In this document: one piece after another, positions 50,515-51,010 of the stretch
Numbering within the stretch: position 1 is the stretch's first letter
Layout: each line of letters opens with the position of its first letter
Source: Clostridiales bacterium
Lineage (GTDB): Bacteria > Bacillota > Clostridia > Lachnospirales > Lachnospiraceae
Assembly: GCA_020860565.1 (NCBI GenBank)
Contig: JAJBUA010000011.1
Coordinates: 1-51,010 of the forward strand
DNA: 51,010 bases
Direction of reading: 5' to 3'
Position numbers and translations under genes: made by a program
The notes under the pieces: model-generated
The model's database searches: none
Told to the model about the DNA's origin: nothing
Seen by the model: the letters and a program-made list of their open reading frames with translations, nothing else

Positions 50515-51010
50515 TCCTACTACTTTGGTTATGACCTGTATATGCTGACTGCTTCGGATTCAGAGAATGACCTCCCTATATTTCCTTTTCTTGGGCCAGC
50601 CTCCAGGCACGATTCCCATGGGTTCCTTTATAACTGGTTCTCCATGAAACAGTTCCTCCCGGAAGCGATTGTCAGCAAACCGCTCCTTGACTCCGCACAT
50701 GATACCACGCCTTACTATACATACTGTCGCGAACAAGGAATCACGCCATTTATTGACCTCAATGGAAAAGGTGGCGGCCTCCTGTTTATAAAGATGATTT
50801 CACAATCAACAATGAGGGCGTCCCCGTTTGCCGCGAAGGATATCTCATGCGCCGCGATGGTACGGAAGCTGACAAAGGCAGGACCAAGTTCAAATGCCCG
50901 AAGATCAGCCGTGCCGGTGGGAAAATTACCTGCACTTGTGAAAATCCCTGCTCGAATGCGAAATACGGCAGGACGGTTCATCTTACCATGAAAGACAACC
51001 CAAGGTTATT
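50515..51010 (+). pseudogene. DDE-type transposase, internal part with a frameshift, runs off the right edge
   Basis: One frame reads SYYFGYDLYMLTASDSENDL and later LDSAHDTTPYYTYCREQGIT-PFIDLNGKGG. A frameshift near 50775 leads to a second frame with PPVYKDDFTINNEGVPVC, RDGTEADKGRTKFKCPK, CTCENPCSNAKYGRTVHLTM and KDNPRL. Together these make a DDE transposase of a type common in Lachnospiraceae. The N-terminus is missing and the C-terminus lies beyond the window. The Cys-rich C-terminal half is typical. Confidence 0.75.

Noticed and set aside
44654-51010. The two DDE transposase pieces (44654-44886 and 50515-51010) considered as halves of one IS split by the TRAP genes
   Set aside because: The first resembles IS1182-type transposases, while the second has a different Cys-rich pattern (FKCPK, CTCENPC) that I associate with another family. 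I could not show that they belong together.

Overview
The window looks like chromosomal DNA of a Gram-positive anaerobe of the class Clostridia, most likely Lachnospiraceae (inference). Supporting signs are strong AGGAGG ribosome binding sites, an EcfA1-EcfA2-EcfT-TruA operon, EpsC-type serine acetyltransferase, a CsoR/CopA copper operon with small HMA proteins, a LevR/RpoN-controlled mannose-class PTS, and a GC content near 50% in the core genes. Nearly all genes up to about 38.7 kb lie on the minus strand.

Layout. 1-210: the 5' end of a group II intron running off the left edge, then a tRNA-Arg(CCG). 0.3-3.9 kb: an unrecognised membrane-anchored protein, queA, and a MATE exporter. 4-7.7 kb: the energising module of an ECF vitamin/metal transporter (ecfA1, ecfA2, ecfT) with truA, whose product has an unusual C-terminal extension. 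7.8-13 kb: a MoxR / DUF58 / membrane-protein cluster, preceded by a rhodanese-TtcA-like fusion. 13.2-15 kb: a Uma2-type protein and a secreted metallo-beta-lactamase-fold protein with cell-wall-binding-like repeats.

15.2-26.7 kb is a self-contained sigma-54 PTS locus. It holds rpoN, a LevR-type activator, PTS EIIA, EIIB and a fused EIIC-EIID, a dedicated HPr, a class II aldolase and two dehydrogenases. Two near-identical -24/-12 promoters (TGGCAY-N5-TTGC) stand in front of the EIIA and aldolase genes. The first lies inside the 3' arm of the rpoN terminator hairpin. The likely job is uptake and phosphorylation of a sugar or polyol, then oxidation and aldol cleavage; the substrate cannot be read from the sequence.

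26.7-30.7 kb is a copper-resistance operon (csoR, HMA protein, copA) with CsoR-type operators in its promoter. Two related foldback elements with compensating stem differences flank copA. 30.7-38.7 kb holds a metallo-hydrolase, a DMT permease, serine acetyltransferase, a GntR/ABC-2 transporter operon, a nitroreductase and a SIMPL lipoprotein. 38.9-39.7 kb is a plus-strand DUF4160-DUF2442-HTH trio behind a palindromic promoter, resembling a toxin-antitoxin module. A YitT-family protein follows.

41-51 kb is an AT-richer accessory region scarred by insertion sequences (IS21, IS91-like, IS1182-like and another DDE transposase, mostly fragments). Between them lie an enolase-superfamily dehydratase, an FAH-family hydrolase, a DctPQM TRAP transporter and a divergent LysR regulator, together with decayed pieces of an HpcH/HpaI aldolase, a UxaA/GarD-type dehydratase and an amidohydrolase. 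Together they suggest a partly eroded sugar-acid catabolic island.
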